Assembly (NCBI GenBank): GCA_964346295.1
Contig: CAYFUG010000001.1
Coordinates: 1 to 64,000, forward strand
Source of the DNA: CAYFUG01 sp964346295
GTDB taxonomy: Bacteria > Patescibacteriota > Minisyncoccia > Moranbacterales > DUUL01
DNA: 64,000 nt
Reading direction: 5' to 3'
Of this stretch, positions 49,941-59,568 are shown one piece after another. The first letter of the stretch is position 1. Every line of letters starts with the position of its first letter. The notes below the pieces were generated by a model. That model saw only the letters and a list, made by a program, of their open reading frames with translations. It was not told the origin of the DNA and did no database searches. The position numbers and the translations under genes are program-made.

Positions 49941-51488
49941 TCACAATTCCCTTTCAACTTCTTCACCCTTCTCTCTATCCCAATAAATCACCTTGGAAAC
50001 TTTCCTCCTCAAATTCACCTTCAAGCGGCAATAATATTCTCCCTTGCTCCAAAACAAGCGCAACTTCTTCTCGCTACTTTTTTCTAGCTTGAATTTACCA
50101 TCAAAGGCCGGATAGCTATTTCTAAATCTTGCCAACCAAAATAGGCGCTTCACCACTCTCCTTTGAGACTCTCTTTTAACATCTTGCTTGCTATAAAAAT
50201 GCCGATTGATATCCCGCCCAATGCCAGTTTCTTCCAAAAGCTCTGTATCGTTTTCTCCTGCTAACAATCCCACATAATATACCTGAGGGATCCCTGGGAC
50301 AAAAAATTGAATTGCTCGAGCCGCAATATAAGCATTATCATTCTCTCCCAAAGCCGAGTAATAAGTGCAATTAAGCTGATAAATGTCCACATTACTAGAA
50401 TTGTAACCCGAAGCCCGCAAGGCCTCATTACCTCCAAAGGACTTAATCAAATTAACCAAATAATCTCGCTCCTTCTCGTTAATCAGGTCTTCTACATCCG
50501 GCACCGGCAGCCCGTCATGAGTGTCCAAAGTAGTGATCTGATTTTCCGGCCGAATTTTAATCCAGCGCTTCAGTGACTGGGTATTCTTAGAGTGGATAGC
50601 ATCCAACACCAACATCGGCAAGGCAAAATCATAAATATAATCCACCCCTTTAATTTTGGCCAACTTAAACTGATCAGTATAATGAGAATGGACCTCCGGC
50701 AAACTTTTCATTCCAGCCTGATGAGACACCGCCGAAATCCAGCGAATAAAACTCAGAGTCTGAGGGATCATAAAACTTCGAGTGTCCCGTTCTTTAGCCA
50801 CATAACCTACTGCATCTAAGCGCAAAAGGTTCGCTCCTTGCTCCGCCAAAAATTTAATTATTTCTCGAAAATATTTGATTACTTCTTTATTTTTAATATC
50901 CAAGTCAACTTGATCAGAAGAAAAAGTGCACCACAAACTCTTACCTCTTCCGTCTTTCAGTTCAAATTTAATAAACGGAGAACCGGGCCGTGGTCGATAA
51001 ATCTTGCCCAAAGTAAGACGATTCACCCCGCCTTTATGAAAAACAATATCCCAAGCCCGCAAATTATCAGCTGCCCTTTCTAAAAGCCGCACTAAACGAG
51101 GATACAGCTTCTTATTAAGCTTAATGCGCCGAGAAAACTTTTCCGCACTGATAAACCAGTTCTTATATTTAGAATCCCGGCCTTTTTTAAGGTAATCCTG
51201 AAAAATATCCGACTGCGAAGAAATATGATTAACCATAAAATCAACCATTAAATCAAATTCCTGGCCAATTTTTTTGACATCCTCCCAGTCACCAAACTTG
51301 GGATCCACCTCAAAATGAGTCAGGGGTGAAAACCCTCGATCGGAAGAAGAAGGATAAAAAGGTAAAATATGAACTCCTCCTATTACTCCCGAAAAGTCAT
51401 CCTTTAAAATTTCATAGAGACTTTTGAGGTCTCCTCCTAAGCTATCCGGATAAGTAATCAGTTGAATTTTATTTTGCAACTGTTTCAT
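49941..51488 (-). CDS. Sucrose phosphorylase (GH13_18 family)
   Basis: The enzyme cleaves sucrose with phosphate into glucose 1-phosphate and fructose, saving ATP. It is a GH13 (beta/alpha)8 barrel with the catalytic residues in LRLDAVGY (nucleophile Asp, about residue 223), LPEVHSHY (acid/base Glu, about 263) and TLDTHDG (about 322). GGVHILPFYPSSSDRGFSP, IYRPRPGSPF and FVPGIPQVYYVGLLAG are as in characterised sucrose phosphorylases. NVDIYQLN keeps the Asp and Gln of the acceptor site, which fits sucrose better than sucrose 6-phosphate. A closely related specificity such as glucosylglycerate is not excluded. It shares a transcript with the hydrogenase. Confidence 0.88.
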   Translation of the reverse strand: MKQLQNKIQLITYPDSLGGDLKSLYEILKDDFSGVIGGVHILPFYPSSSDRGFSPLTHFEVDPKFGDWEDVKKIGQEFDLMVDFMVNHISSQSDIFQDYLKKGRDSKYKNWFISAEKFSRRIKLNKKLYPRLVRLLERAADNLRAWDIVFHKGGVNRLTLGKIYRPRPGSPFIKFELKDGRGKSLWCTFSSDQVDLDIKNKEVIKYFREIIKFLAEQGANLLRLDAVGYVAKERDTRSFMIPQTLSFIRWISAVSHQAGMKSLPEVHSHYTDQFKLAKIKGVDYIYDFALPMLVLDAIHSKNTQSLKRWIKIRPENQITTLDTHDGLPVPDVEDLINEKERDYLVNLIKSFGGNEALRASGYNSSNVDIYQLNCTYYSALGENDNAYIAARAIQFFVPGIPQVYYVGLLAGENDTELLEETGIGRDINRHFYSKQDVKRESQRRVVKRLFWLARFRNSYPAFDGKFKLEKSSEKKLRLFWSKGEYYCRLKVNLRRKVSKVIYWDREKGEEVEREL

Positions 51489-51542
51489 CTTTCACTCTGA
51501 TTATCAATTTTGATTTTGATTTGTTTTTTTTATAAGCATTTT

Positions 51543-51551
51543 ATTATATCA
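51543..51551 (-). promoter_or_regulatory. Extended -10 promoter of sucrose phosphorylase-hydrogenase
   Basis: On the minus strand TGATATAAT gives an extended -10 (TGn) with a perfect TATAAT hexamer, about 55 bp upstream of the sucrose phosphorylase ATG. The -35 region is AT-rich without a clear box, as is common for extended -10 promoters. Confidence 0.6.
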
Positions 51552-51586
51552 CAAATCTTTTGAAAATTTTTAGCTAAAATTACCCC

Positions 51587-51626
51587 AGAGCAACTATCTA
51601 CTGCTGAGAGTAACTATCTACTGCTG
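51587..51626. repeat. Tandem 20-bp duplication over a stop codon
   Basis: Two copies of a 20-bp unit (AGAGCAACTATCTACTGCTG, second copy with T for C) lie end to end. The second copy covers the stop codon of the TPR gene that ends at 51618, so the duplication may have moved the stop by a few codons. Confidence 0.7.
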
Positions 51627-52373
51627 CAAGTAATCCTCCAAGTCTGGACCAATCTCCACTCCTCTTTGCTTAGCCTCTCGCAAGTAAAGTTGAGCATTCT
51701 CTTGATATCCCTGATTTAAATAAGCAAGTCCTAGCCAAAGAGCTGAAGAAGGATCATTGTCAAAATCTCGATCCTTAAGTAATTCAACTGATTGACCAAA
51801 ATCGTCATTAAAGTAGTGCGCTATGGCTAAATTCTTCCCCGCCGTGCTCTTCCTGTCCGGCTCACTTTCTTGATAAGCTTTTTGGGCGTGCTCCAAAGCC
51901 TTAGGATAATTAACTACCCCCGGAGACTCATCTTCTAAGTCTATATAAAAAAGAGCGAGGGTGTTATTGACCTGAAAATCATCCGAATTAAGTTGATGCG
52001 CCTTTCTAAAATGATCTCCCGCTTGCTGAAAATCATCATCCAAATAAGCAATCTCTCCCTTAATCAAGTGATAATCTAAAGAATCCTTCTTGGCTTCTTC
52101 CAGAGCCTTTTCAAAGGTTTCTCGGGCAAGACCCTCCTCCTCCCTGGAATCATATAAATAAGCCAGGTTTTTCAAGGTGGTAATTCTGGTCTCCTTAGTA
52201 GTCGCCTTATCTGCCGCCTCTTTTAATTGACTTACCACTTCGTCGGAAGTGTCTCCTGCATCAAAACTGGAAACCGCCTGATTGTTTTTATCAACCGACT
52301 CTTCGTCCGAAAAAGCATAAATACCTCCTATTATTACTATCACTACCAGTACTAAGCGAATAATTTTACCCAT
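51618..52373 (-). CDS. Membrane-anchored TPR protein
   Basis: The 251-residue protein has an N-terminal membrane anchor (LVLVVIVIIGGIYAF, about residues 6-20) and a helical, TPR-like repeat region with aromatic/Ala positions (LKNLAYLYDSREEEGLARE, then HLIKGEIAYLDDDFQQAGDH and LWLGLAYLNQGYQENAQLY). It probably acts as a protein-binding scaffold on the outer face of the membrane. It is downstream of ftsZ (about 215 bp away, separated by a terminator) and has its own unit. Confidence 0.78.
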   Translation of the reverse strand: MGKIIRLVLVVIVIIGGIYAFSDEESVDKNNQAVSSFDAGDTSDEVVSQLKEAADKATTKETRITTLKNLAYLYDSREEEGLARETFEKALEEAKKDSLDYHLIKGEIAYLDDDFQQAGDHFRKAHQLNSDDFQVNNTLALFYIDLEDESPGVVNYPKALEHAQKAYQESEPDRKSTAGKNLAIAHYFNDDFGQSVELLKDRDFDNDPSSALWLGLAYLNQGYQENAQLYLREAKQRGVEIGPDLEDYLQQ

Positions 52374-52423
52374 CTTCTTAAGTTACCTTTTTAAATTCCC
52401 TCCTTGTAAAAACATAAAATTAA

Positions 52424-52440
52424 AAGGCTTCGGCAGCCTT
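52424..52440 (-). terminator. Terminator after ftsZ
   Basis: AAGGCT and AGCCTT form a 6-bp stem with a 5-nt loop; on the minus strand a TTAATTTT tail follows. It is about 150 bp after the ftsZ stop codon. Confidence 0.5.
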
Positions 52441-52588
52441 GCCCAAAAGCCTTCTTCTTTACTACTCCTCTTTCGTTATCTCCCGCGACATTAATTTTAT
52501 TCTCGCTTTAAATTCCTCTTCAAGGCTCCCTTGCCAACTTAAAATAAAAAACAAAAAATCCGCCGCTTAAGAAGTAATAAAAATAACA

Positions 52589-54058
52589 TTACTCTCCTAG
52601 TTTTTTCCGAATGAAAGCTGGAATATCCAAATCCTCGTCACTGTAATCAGCTCCTCCTCTATCACTAGAAGGAGGCGTAGGACGCTTTCCGCCAGAAGCT
52701 CTTCGAGGACCAGGGCTAGAACTAAGTCCAGACCCTGAAGGATTATTATTATCTGATTCAGAATGATCTTCGACATCAATCTTAGTTTTCCGAAAAGAAA
52801 ACCTCTCTCCTCCAAAAGAAATCGGCTCTTTGCGAGAAATTTTTTCTTTAATTACCTCGTCGTCCTGGCTTCGATGACTAAAACCGCCTGCCGAAACAAT
52901 ATTCGGACCATCAGAAGGAGCCTTTCTTGCTTGTTGGCTAGCCTTTCCAAAATTAAAAAAGCGCTGAGAAGGAGTGTCCTCCTCTCCCGCCTCTTTTTTC
53001 TCTTCCGGGTCCTCATAACCATAATCCACTTCGGGGGTTAAACGAATTTTCTTTTGCTGACCAGAACCAGATCCAAAATAAGAGCGAGAAGGGGCGGAAG
53101 GATTAAATTCAAACCCAGTCGCTACCACCGTTATTCGCAACTCTCCTTGCTTAATGCCTTCGTCCTTGGAGGCTCCAAAAATAATTCGAGCATTAGGATC
53201 CACACTATCAGCAATAATACCCGCCGCTTCATTTACTTCCATCATGGTAACATCGTCTCCTCCGGTAATATTGAATAATACTCCTTTGGCTCCGTCAATA
53301 GAGACATCCAAAAGCGGAGAATTAATAGCTGATTTAGCCGCCTGGATAGCCCGCTTGTCCCCCGAGGAAACCCCAATTCCCATTAGAGCTGTTCCGCTCT
53401 CTTGCATAATGGCGTTAATATCAGCAAAGTCTACGTTAACGATTCCGGGCTTGGTAATTAAATCTGAAATACCTTGAACCCCCTGTCGCAAAACGTCATC
53501 TACAATCCGAAAAGAACTTACCAAAGAAGTATTTCTATCAATAATCTGGAGCAGCTTATCATTTTGGATAGTAATCAAAGCATCCACCCGATCTCGAAAA
53601 TTATCCAAGGATTCCTCTGCGATTGCCATTCTTTGGCGACCCTCAAAGGTAAAAGGTTTTGTGGCTACTCCCACTGTCAAAGCCCCGGCCTCTTTAGCCG
53701 TTTCTGCTACCACCGGAGCCGCTCCTGAACCAGTGCCTCCACCTGCGCCATAAACCACAAACACCATGTCAGCTCCCTTCAAAATCTCTTGAATTTCATC
53801 TCGATTCTCCTCGGCCGCCTGCCTTCCCACATCAGGGTTCATCCCTGCTCCCAAGCCCCGAGTTAAATTTTTACCAATATGAATCTTCTCGCTAGCCTGG
53901 TTTTGATGAAGATCCTGAGCATCAGTGTTAATTGCCACAAAATCGATTCCTGCCAGCCCACACTCAATCATCCGCTCGATAGCGTTTCCTCCTGCGCCCC
54001 CTACCCCGATCACTTTAATCCTAGCGAAAGTTTCCACATCTGGTTTCACCTCGGCCAT
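52589..54058 (-). CDS. ftsZ: Cell division protein FtsZ
   Basis: The tubulin homolog that forms the division ring. N-terminal IKVIGVGGAGGNAI, the GTP-binding tubulin signature AGGGTGSGAAP (about residues 103-113), the T7 loop region VNVDFADINAIM and the C-terminal peptide DIPAFIRKKLGE, which binds FtsA, are all present. At 489 residues it is longer than usual because of an extended linker of Ser/Pro/Gly-rich sequence before the C-terminal peptide. I chose the ATG at 54058 over a TTG two codons upstream. It is transcribed downstream of ftsA. Confidence 0.97.
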   Translation of the reverse strand: MAEVKPDVETFARIKVIGVGGAGGNAIERMIECGLAGIDFVAINTDAQDLHQNQASEKIHIGKNLTRGLGAGMNPDVGRQAAEENRDEIQEILKGADMVFVVYGAGGGTGSGAAPVVAETAKEAGALTVGVATKPFTFEGRQRMAIAEESLDNFRDRVDALITIQNDKLLQIIDRNTSLVSSFRIVDDVLRQGVQGISDLITKPGIVNVDFADINAIMQESGTALMGIGVSSGDKRAIQAAKSAINSPLLDVSIDGAKGVLFNITGGDDVTMMEVNEAAGIIADSVDPNARIIFGASKDEGIKQGELRITVVATGFEFNPSAPSRSYFGSGSGQQKKIRLTPEVDYGYEDPEEKKEAGEEDTPSQRFFNFGKASQQARKAPSDGPNIVSAGGFSHRSQDDEVIKEKISRKEPISFGGERFSFRKTKIDVEDHSESDNNNPSGSGLSSSPGPRRASGGKRPTPPSSDRGGADYSDEDLDIPAFIRKKLGE

Positions 54059-54468
54059 AAACAATTTGCTAAAATAACTAGCTGGGAAACAAAACCCTAC
54101 TGAACCACGATACCTGGTTTAAAGTTCTTTCTCCTTTCCCGGCTATTTTTATTTCAGTTTAATTTTTACTTAAAAAATTTTATACTCCCATCTTATTGAA
54201 TCTCCTGTTCATCTTTATTTAACATCAGCTATAATTGAGCCTACCAAAACTACCCACAAAATCAAGCTACCCCTCACCTCCTACTTCCGCCCTCCTTTTT
54301 ATACTTTCCAAGAAGTAAGATGAAGTAAGGCTTTAGAAACAATTTCCCTCTCAATAAGAGACTTCCCACTCTCATCACTAGCTGAAAATTACCACGACAA
54401 ATTCCCTCTCTCCGTAATTAAAAAAATACAAAACAAGAAAATGCCCATCACCTCCAGAATTAACTTAC
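54059..54468. other. Non-coding gap between ftsZ and ftsA
   Basis: This 410-bp stretch is AT-rich and contains no coding frame I can support, no hairpin with a T-run and no repeat shared with the listed families. It probably holds the ftsZ promoter, but no good -35/-10 pair was found. Confidence 0.4.
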
Positions 54469-55740
54469 TCAAGGAAGAATCTTCTTTAGCATTCCTCCAA
54501 TCCAACTAATTACTCCCTTGGCCTTTCCTAACTTATCCAAAAAAGAACCCCCTCCAGAGCTAACTCCTCCCTGACCTAGGCCATAACTCTCTTCTCCTTC
54601 CTCCAAAAGCCAAAGAATCATTCCCACCGGTACGGCGAAGGATGGAGTCTCTACTTTATCCACTAAACCACTCAACTCCTTGGGAAAGCCAGTTTGAGCC
54701 GGTAGAGCCAAAATGTCCTTAGCCAAATCTACCATTCCGGGAGTGCAAGCACCTCCTCCTGCCAATACCACTCCCGCCGGGAGTAAAGCAGAACGATTAA
54801 TTCTCTTCAGTTCCTTCTCTACCAGATAAAAAATTTCCTCCACTCGAGCTTCGATAATTTCTGCCACATGTTGCCGAGGAACTACTCCTTCCTCATTAGA
54901 ATCAATCTTGGAAAGATCAATTTGCTCATCTCGTTTAATTTCACTTACCAAGGCAGACCCATAGTGTAATTTGACCTTTTCTGCGACTTCAATAGAGGTT
55001 CGCAATCCAATAGCAATGTCGTTAGTAATGTGGTCCGCACCCACCGGAACTACCCCCAAATGAATAAGTTGCCGCTCTTCATAGACCGCTAAAGAAGTTG
55101 TTCCTCCTCCGATATCCATTACCGCCACTCCCAATTCTTTTTGCCGCTTATTTAAAACCGCCTTAGATGCTGCGAGAGGAGCCACAATTACCCCATCCAC
55201 TTGCACTCCCAGCGCCTCTACACACTTAAACAAATTCTTGATCTGGGGAGAAATTCCCGTAACCATTAAACCCTGCATTTCCAACCGCACTCCACTCATT
55301 CCCACCGGGTCTTTTATATCTTCATGCTCATCTAATTTAAACTTCTGGGGAATAACATGCAAGATTTCTTCGTTGGGAGGTAAGTTCATAGTCTGAGAAG
55401 CCTCTATCACCCGCTCTACATCATCTTCATTTACTTCTCCATCAGCCCTTCCTACCGCAATTACTCCTCGGGTCTCCGAGGATTTAATGTGAGCTCCTCC
55501 CACTGAAAGGTAGGCTGCCTGAATCTTCACCCCTGAATTCAGCTCAGCCTGAGACAAAGAATTCTTGATAGAATTAGTAACTTCCTCAATGTCTACCACC
55601 GAACCGCGTCGCATCCCATTAGATCGAGCAATCCCCACCCCGATCACTCGCGGTGTTCCCTCTGAAATCGCCTGTACTACCAGCGTTCTAATAGTGGAAG
55701 AGCCAACGTCTAAAGCTACTATGTATTCTTCTTTTATCAT
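54469..55740 (-). CDS. ftsA: Cell division protein FtsA
   Basis: FtsA is an actin-like ATPase that tethers FtsZ to the membrane. The 423-residue protein shows YIVALDVGSSTIRTLV (phosphate 1), the FtsA-specific 1C domain start (about residues 80-160), VMDIGGGTTSLAV (phosphate 2) and VVLAGGGACTPGMVDLA (adenosine motif). The C-terminal end (VISWIGGMLKKIL) is an amphipathic membrane-targeting helix. The ATG at 55740 is chosen; a TTG 36 bp upstream has no support. Confidence 0.95.
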   Translation of the reverse strand: MIKEEYIVALDVGSSTIRTLVVQAISEGTPRVIGVGIARSNGMRRGSVVDIEEVTNSIKNSLSQAELNSGVKIQAAYLSVGGAHIKSSETRGVIAVGRADGEVNEDDVERVIEASQTMNLPPNEEILHVIPQKFKLDEHEDIKDPVGMSGVRLEMQGLMVTGISPQIKNLFKCVEALGVQVDGVIVAPLAASKAVLNKRQKELGVAVMDIGGGTTSLAVYEERQLIHLGVVPVGADHITNDIAIGLRTSIEVAEKVKLHYGSALVSEIKRDEQIDLSKIDSNEEGVVPRQHVAEIIEARVEEIFYLVEKELKRINRSALLPAGVVLAGGGACTPGMVDLAKDILALPAQTGFPKELSGLVDKVETPSFAVPVGMILWLLEEGEESYGLGQGGVSSGGGSFLDKLGKAKGVISWIGGMLKKILP

Positions 55741-56189
55741 TTTTATTTTGGAGTAATAAAAAGCCCCTTGCTTCAATTAAACATCTTTTTAACTGAAATT
55801 GCTTACACTCTAAAACTAAAGCCTTTGATCCCTGTCCTCGATGCCATAAAAATGCTCTAATTAAGCCATCCATCCCGAAGGCAACCGAGATTATAAATAA
55901 TACGCTAAATTATCACAAATTTTCCTCACAACAAGTTCGCTTTCCTTAAGAAAATTGTCAGCTAAAATTTAGACAAAAAACCTCCCAAGTATTCCCGGGC
56001 TGATGATTAACTTTACCTAAGCGACTAAAGACTTTTTAATTTTTATCTTTATCATAACTTACCTGATCATTATAGCCGCTTTTGAAAAAAATGCCAAATT
56101 TTTCCATTCCAGGAACTTAGACGCTTCAATTTTAAAATTTCAGCAGTTTAGCCTAGTAATTACGGGTGGGAAAAATTTCTTAAAAATCC
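55741..56189. other. Non-coding gap upstream of ftsA
   Basis: The 449-bp gap contains copy C of the structured repeat (56120-56185) near the end of the lamin-tail gene. The rest is AT-rich with no gene or clear promoter that I can support. Confidence 0.4.
56120..56185. repeat. Structured dispersed repeat, copy C (5' part only)
   Basis: The segment GACGCTTCAATTTTAAAATT onward with CAGCAGTTTAG and AATTACG matches the leader and left arm of copies A and B, but the hairpin and right arm are missing. It ends next to the stop codon of the lamin-tail gene. Confidence 0.55.
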
Positions 56190-58799
56190 CTAGCGTCTTA
56201 AAGCCAATCGACTACTAAAAGAAGGCGAAAGAATAAACCAATGAGAATGCTTCAGCTGCCAGTTCTCTCTTAAGACTCCCTCTAAATTCAAGCACTCCCC
56301 GAGATCCTCTCGATAGTATATCATTCTCCTCAAATCCCAGGCTCTTTCCGGACTCAATCTTCCTAAATCAGCTACCGTTACTCCTCCCCATACCTCTGGG
56401 ATTGACTCGAGTTCTTTTTGACTAGAATTCCCTTGTTCTCCTTGCCAAGTCCAATCACCCTCTCGCAACCAGTACCACTCTCCTTCTTCAATGGCACCCT
56501 CCTCTTCTTTCCGATAAATCACCCTATCCGCCGTCTTGTCATCCGGATAGCGCAACTCCACCATCCCGGCTTTATTGAGCAAGGAAAATTTGCACAACTC
56601 CCCCCGTGGCAACTCTCGCTCCTCTCCTGTCTCAATTTTAAAATCATCGTAAATTAGGTGATTGCTTAAACTGTCTTCGTCTTTACCCGTAGCCACTTTA
56701 TAATCCTTGAGGTTCAAGTCTTCCTTAGAGTTATTCTTGATAATCAACATCTCACCCTCACTATCCTGCCCTTTCGGATTAGCTAATAAACCAACTATTT
56801 TGAGCTCGTGCCGAGGAAATTCCCTCACTTTAAGCTGAAAGCTTTTAAAGACTTGAGTGCTTCCGTCATCTAAGCGCAAAGTAACTTGATAAGTGCCTTT
56901 TTTTTGATATTTATGTCGAGTGGTCGCCAAATAACTGTAGTGCCCATCTCCAAAGTCCCAACGAAACTTCAATTTATCCTTATCCGGATCAAAAGAGTCT
57001 CTTGCGTCAAACTGAGTGTAAATCCCTCTATAAGACTTCTGGAATCGCTGAATCTTGAATTTAGGCAAATTATTGAGTTGATTAGCTTCTCCAGGAGTTT
57101 GAATTCGACCCCATCCCTCCCTTTTGACCAATTCCCGAGAAGCCAATCCTTCAAAGATAACCTCTTTCTTAGACTGAGACTCTCCCGTGTCTTCGCTTCC
57201 GCTCTCATCTCCGCTTTCTTCCAATTCTACTAAACTTTCTTTTGAATTTTCTACTGACTCTTCTTCTAAATCTTTCAGAGAAATAAGACTAAATTCCCTA
57301 CTAAAAGAAGCTCCAGCGCTAGCAGATCCCGATAGATAAATCTCATCCACTACTGCCTCATTAGGATCCAACAAGCGCAAAACCTCATTGACGTTACGAA
57401 TACTCAAACTGGTTTCAACGATTTTAATAATCAGGTATTCCCTGGGAACAATTTCTAACTCTGGTAACTGAAAGTGCTTGCCACTGCCATTCTCTAACTG
57501 CCATCCTGCCAAAGAAACTGTCTCCTGGCTACCAGCATTAAATAGCTCCACCCACTCCCGACTCTGATCTTTACCTTCCGGATTAGATAAAACTTCACTA
57601 AAGTAGATTACTCGAGGATATTTCTGGGGCTCCGGGGGAGGCGGAAATTGGTTCCTCCTTCCCGGAGTAGGCTTAATTGTAAGACTAAAATCATTAATTG
57701 CCAGGGACGAATTTTCCTTTTCTTGTCGAGCCACAGATTGATCATCACCTGGATTGACAGCAAAAAAAGCCTCCTTGGTAGTTAGTCGCTCCTGGGCTTG
57801 TGAAGAGAATTGCCCTTCTTCTCCCCAACAAATTCCGTCCACCAGATCTTCAGGGTGTTTTTTAGAATTAGAATCGGAGCCTTCGCAAAGCAAAATAACA
57901 CAATTATTTTTGGCTAAAGTTGCCCTAGTGCTAGCTTGCGCCTCTAAACTTTCCGCGAATCCATCTTTGCTATTAGCCCACACAAAATAGCCTCCCGCCT
58001 CAATCCGATCCGTTTTTCCAAAAGATTTTAAACTATAGTCTTTCCCACTAGAAGAAAGTTTTCTTAATTTACAACTATCCAAAGAGAGTTCTTTTTGGGA
58101 TAAATTGTGGATTTCTACCCAATCATGAGAAGAGCTCTTCTCATCACCAATCTTGAGTTCATTGATGACTAAAGGATAATCACCCTTTCTTAGCTCGCCT
58201 TCGTTAATTACTTCCGAATCACCCTCTTCACTCGCTTCGCCTTCTTTCTCCTCTTTCTTCTCTTCTTTTAAATCCTGCGATCTCCCCGCCTGCTTTACTC
58301 CCTTTAAGTCTTTCGTGTCTACTTCAACTTCTTCTGACGACAAGTCTTTTTTTGAATTCTTCTCTTCAACTTCCTCGGATTCTTGAATTACCCTTTCTTT
58401 CTCTTCTTCAATTCCTAGCCAATTTAAATTTTCTAATTGACCGCTGTCTTCCTCTGCGCTATTTGACTTCCTTTCTCCTAAAGATTCTGCCTCCCACTGG
58501 TTCCCTTCTCTTTCGCCTTCTTCTCCTATCCCTTGAATCGAATTAGTCTCTAAACTCTCCTTTCTCTCGTCAAAACCTACTTTTTCTAAGTTTTTTAATC
58601 CCGAATCCTCCTCTCCTTTCTCTGGATCTAACAAATTCAAACTTTCAGAAGAAGTGTTCCTAACTTGATCAGCCGCCAAAAAACCTTCTTCTTGAGCCTC
58701 TAATAAACCCGGGAAACTGAACAGCTCTAAAAAAATCAACAAAAAACAAGCCACCCCCGTCTTTCGGAAAATAGCTTGCCAAGTTACTTGCTGGATCAT
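56190..58799 (-). CDS. Secreted lamin-tail/PKD multidomain protein
   Basis: The 869-residue exported protein has a signal peptide (cleavage near LEA-QE), a long Glu/Ser/Lys-rich low-complexity segment (about 40-205) and then domains: a lamin-tail (LTD) domain from LVINELKIGDEKSSSHDWVE, a second from VIYFSEVLSNPEGKDQSREW, a PKD domain around YTQFDARDSFDPDKDKLKFR with WDFGDGHYS, and a third LTD-like domain from ELKIVGLLANPKGQDSEGEM. LTD and PKD domains are common in surface proteins of CPR bacteria. It may bind carbohydrate or other cells. No sortase motif or anchor was found at the C terminus. Confidence 0.85.
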   Translation of the reverse strand: MIQQVTWQAIFRKTGVACFLLIFLELFSFPGLLEAQEEGFLAADQVRNTSSESLNLLDPEKGEEDSGLKNLEKVGFDERKESLETNSIQGIGEEGEREGNQWEAESLGERKSNSAEEDSGQLENLNWLGIEEEKERVIQESEEVEEKNSKKDLSSEEVEVDTKDLKGVKQAGRSQDLKEEKKEEKEGEASEEGDSEVINEGELRKGDYPLVINELKIGDEKSSSHDWVEIHNLSQKELSLDSCKLRKLSSSGKDYSLKSFGKTDRIEAGGYFVWANSKDGFAESLEAQASTRATLAKNNCVILLCEGSDSNSKKHPEDLVDGICWGEEGQFSSQAQERLTTKEAFFAVNPGDDQSVARQEKENSSLAINDFSLTIKPTPGRRNQFPPPPEPQKYPRVIYFSEVLSNPEGKDQSREWVELFNAGSQETVSLAGWQLENGSGKHFQLPELEIVPREYLIIKIVETSLSIRNVNEVLRLLDPNEAVVDEIYLSGSASAGASFSREFSLISLKDLEEESVENSKESLVELEESGDESGSEDTGESQSKKEVIFEGLASRELVKREGWGRIQTPGEANQLNNLPKFKIQRFQKSYRGIYTQFDARDSFDPDKDKLKFRWDFGDGHYSYLATTRHKYQKKGTYQVTLRLDDGSTQVFKSFQLKVREFPRHELKIVGLLANPKGQDSEGEMLIIKNNSKEDLNLKDYKVATGKDEDSLSNHLIYDDFKIETGEERELPRGELCKFSLLNKAGMVELRYPDDKTADRVIYRKEEEGAIEEGEWYWLREGDWTWQGEQGNSSQKELESIPEVWGGVTVADLGRLSPERAWDLRRMIYYREDLGECLNLEGVLRENWQLKHSHWFILSPSFSSRLALRR

Positions 58800-58929
58800 T
58801 TTTTTTGATTAACTGCTTAGAGGCTATTTAAAAAGCTTCTGAATGTTAACCAACTCACCTCACTAAATCTTTTGCCTTTAATATAAACCACCTCTCAACA
58901 AAAAGCAATTTACTCTCTAAAAACAAAAA

Positions 58930-58945
58930 CAGGCCCTAAAGCCTG
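58930..58945 (-). terminator. Terminator after the DagK-family gene
   Basis: CAGGC and GCCTG form a short stem with a 6-nt loop, followed on the minus strand by TTTTTGTTTTT. It is about 90 bp after the stop of the gene at 59035. Confidence 0.65.
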
Positions 58946-59034
58946 CTAATCTATCTCTTATTTAGAACCTCCTAATTCTGATATCCCTAAATACAAACAA
59001 ACTAGAATCAGCAACCAACTTCCTGAAAACTTAT

Positions 59035-59412
59035 TTAAAGTAGGTAAGGCCAGAAAATAATCAATCCTACCACCGCTGCTCCCGCTGCCGAAAGAAATAC
59101 TGCTGCTGCCATTAGATCCTTTAAAGTTCCCACGTAAGGATGAATCCGTGGTTTTAACAAATTAACCAATCGCTCCAAAAGAGTATTTAAGACCTCTAGC
59201 ACTAACACCCAAGTAATCATAATTACCAACACCACTCCTTCCCACTTTTGAATCGGCAAAATTAACATGGTAATCACCACTAAAATCCCCGCTAGTAACT
59301 CAATTTGTAAATTAAGCTCCCTCCGAAGAGCATACCAAAGTCCTCCCAGCGCATGCCAGAAACTCCTCTTTAGTCTCCCCAACTTCTCCTTCAATGATTC
59401 TAATATAGACAT
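59035..59412 (-). CDS. DagK-family lipid kinase (diacylglycerol/undecaprenol kinase)
   Basis: The 125-residue protein has three membrane helices and the family pattern: SFWHALGGLWYALRRELNLQ, then the active-site Glu in EVLNTLLERLVNLL and KDLMAAAVFLSAAGA. Gram-positive-type members phosphorylate undecaprenol; others phosphorylate diacylglycerol. With uppS and a polysaccharide region in the window, recycling of the lipid carrier is attractive. The ATG at 59412 fits the family start better than a TTG 36 bp upstream. Confidence 0.88.
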   Translation of the reverse strand: MSILESLKEKLGRLKRSFWHALGGLWYALRRELNLQIELLAGILVVITMLILPIQKWEGVVLVIMITWVLVLEVLNTLLERLVNLLKPRIHPYVGTLKDLMAAAVFLSAAGAAVVGLIIFWPYLL

Positions 59413-59568
59413 AGCTAATTCTAATATAAAAACCTTTAATTTAACCAAAAGCTATCTCATAGTAGCAAATTATCTTAAAAAATAAAAGCTTAACTATCAA
59501 TTTACTTCTCCTAAGTCAAGAAACCTCTCCCCTTAAGACCAAGCCTCCGATAGTCACAACAGTCAAGG

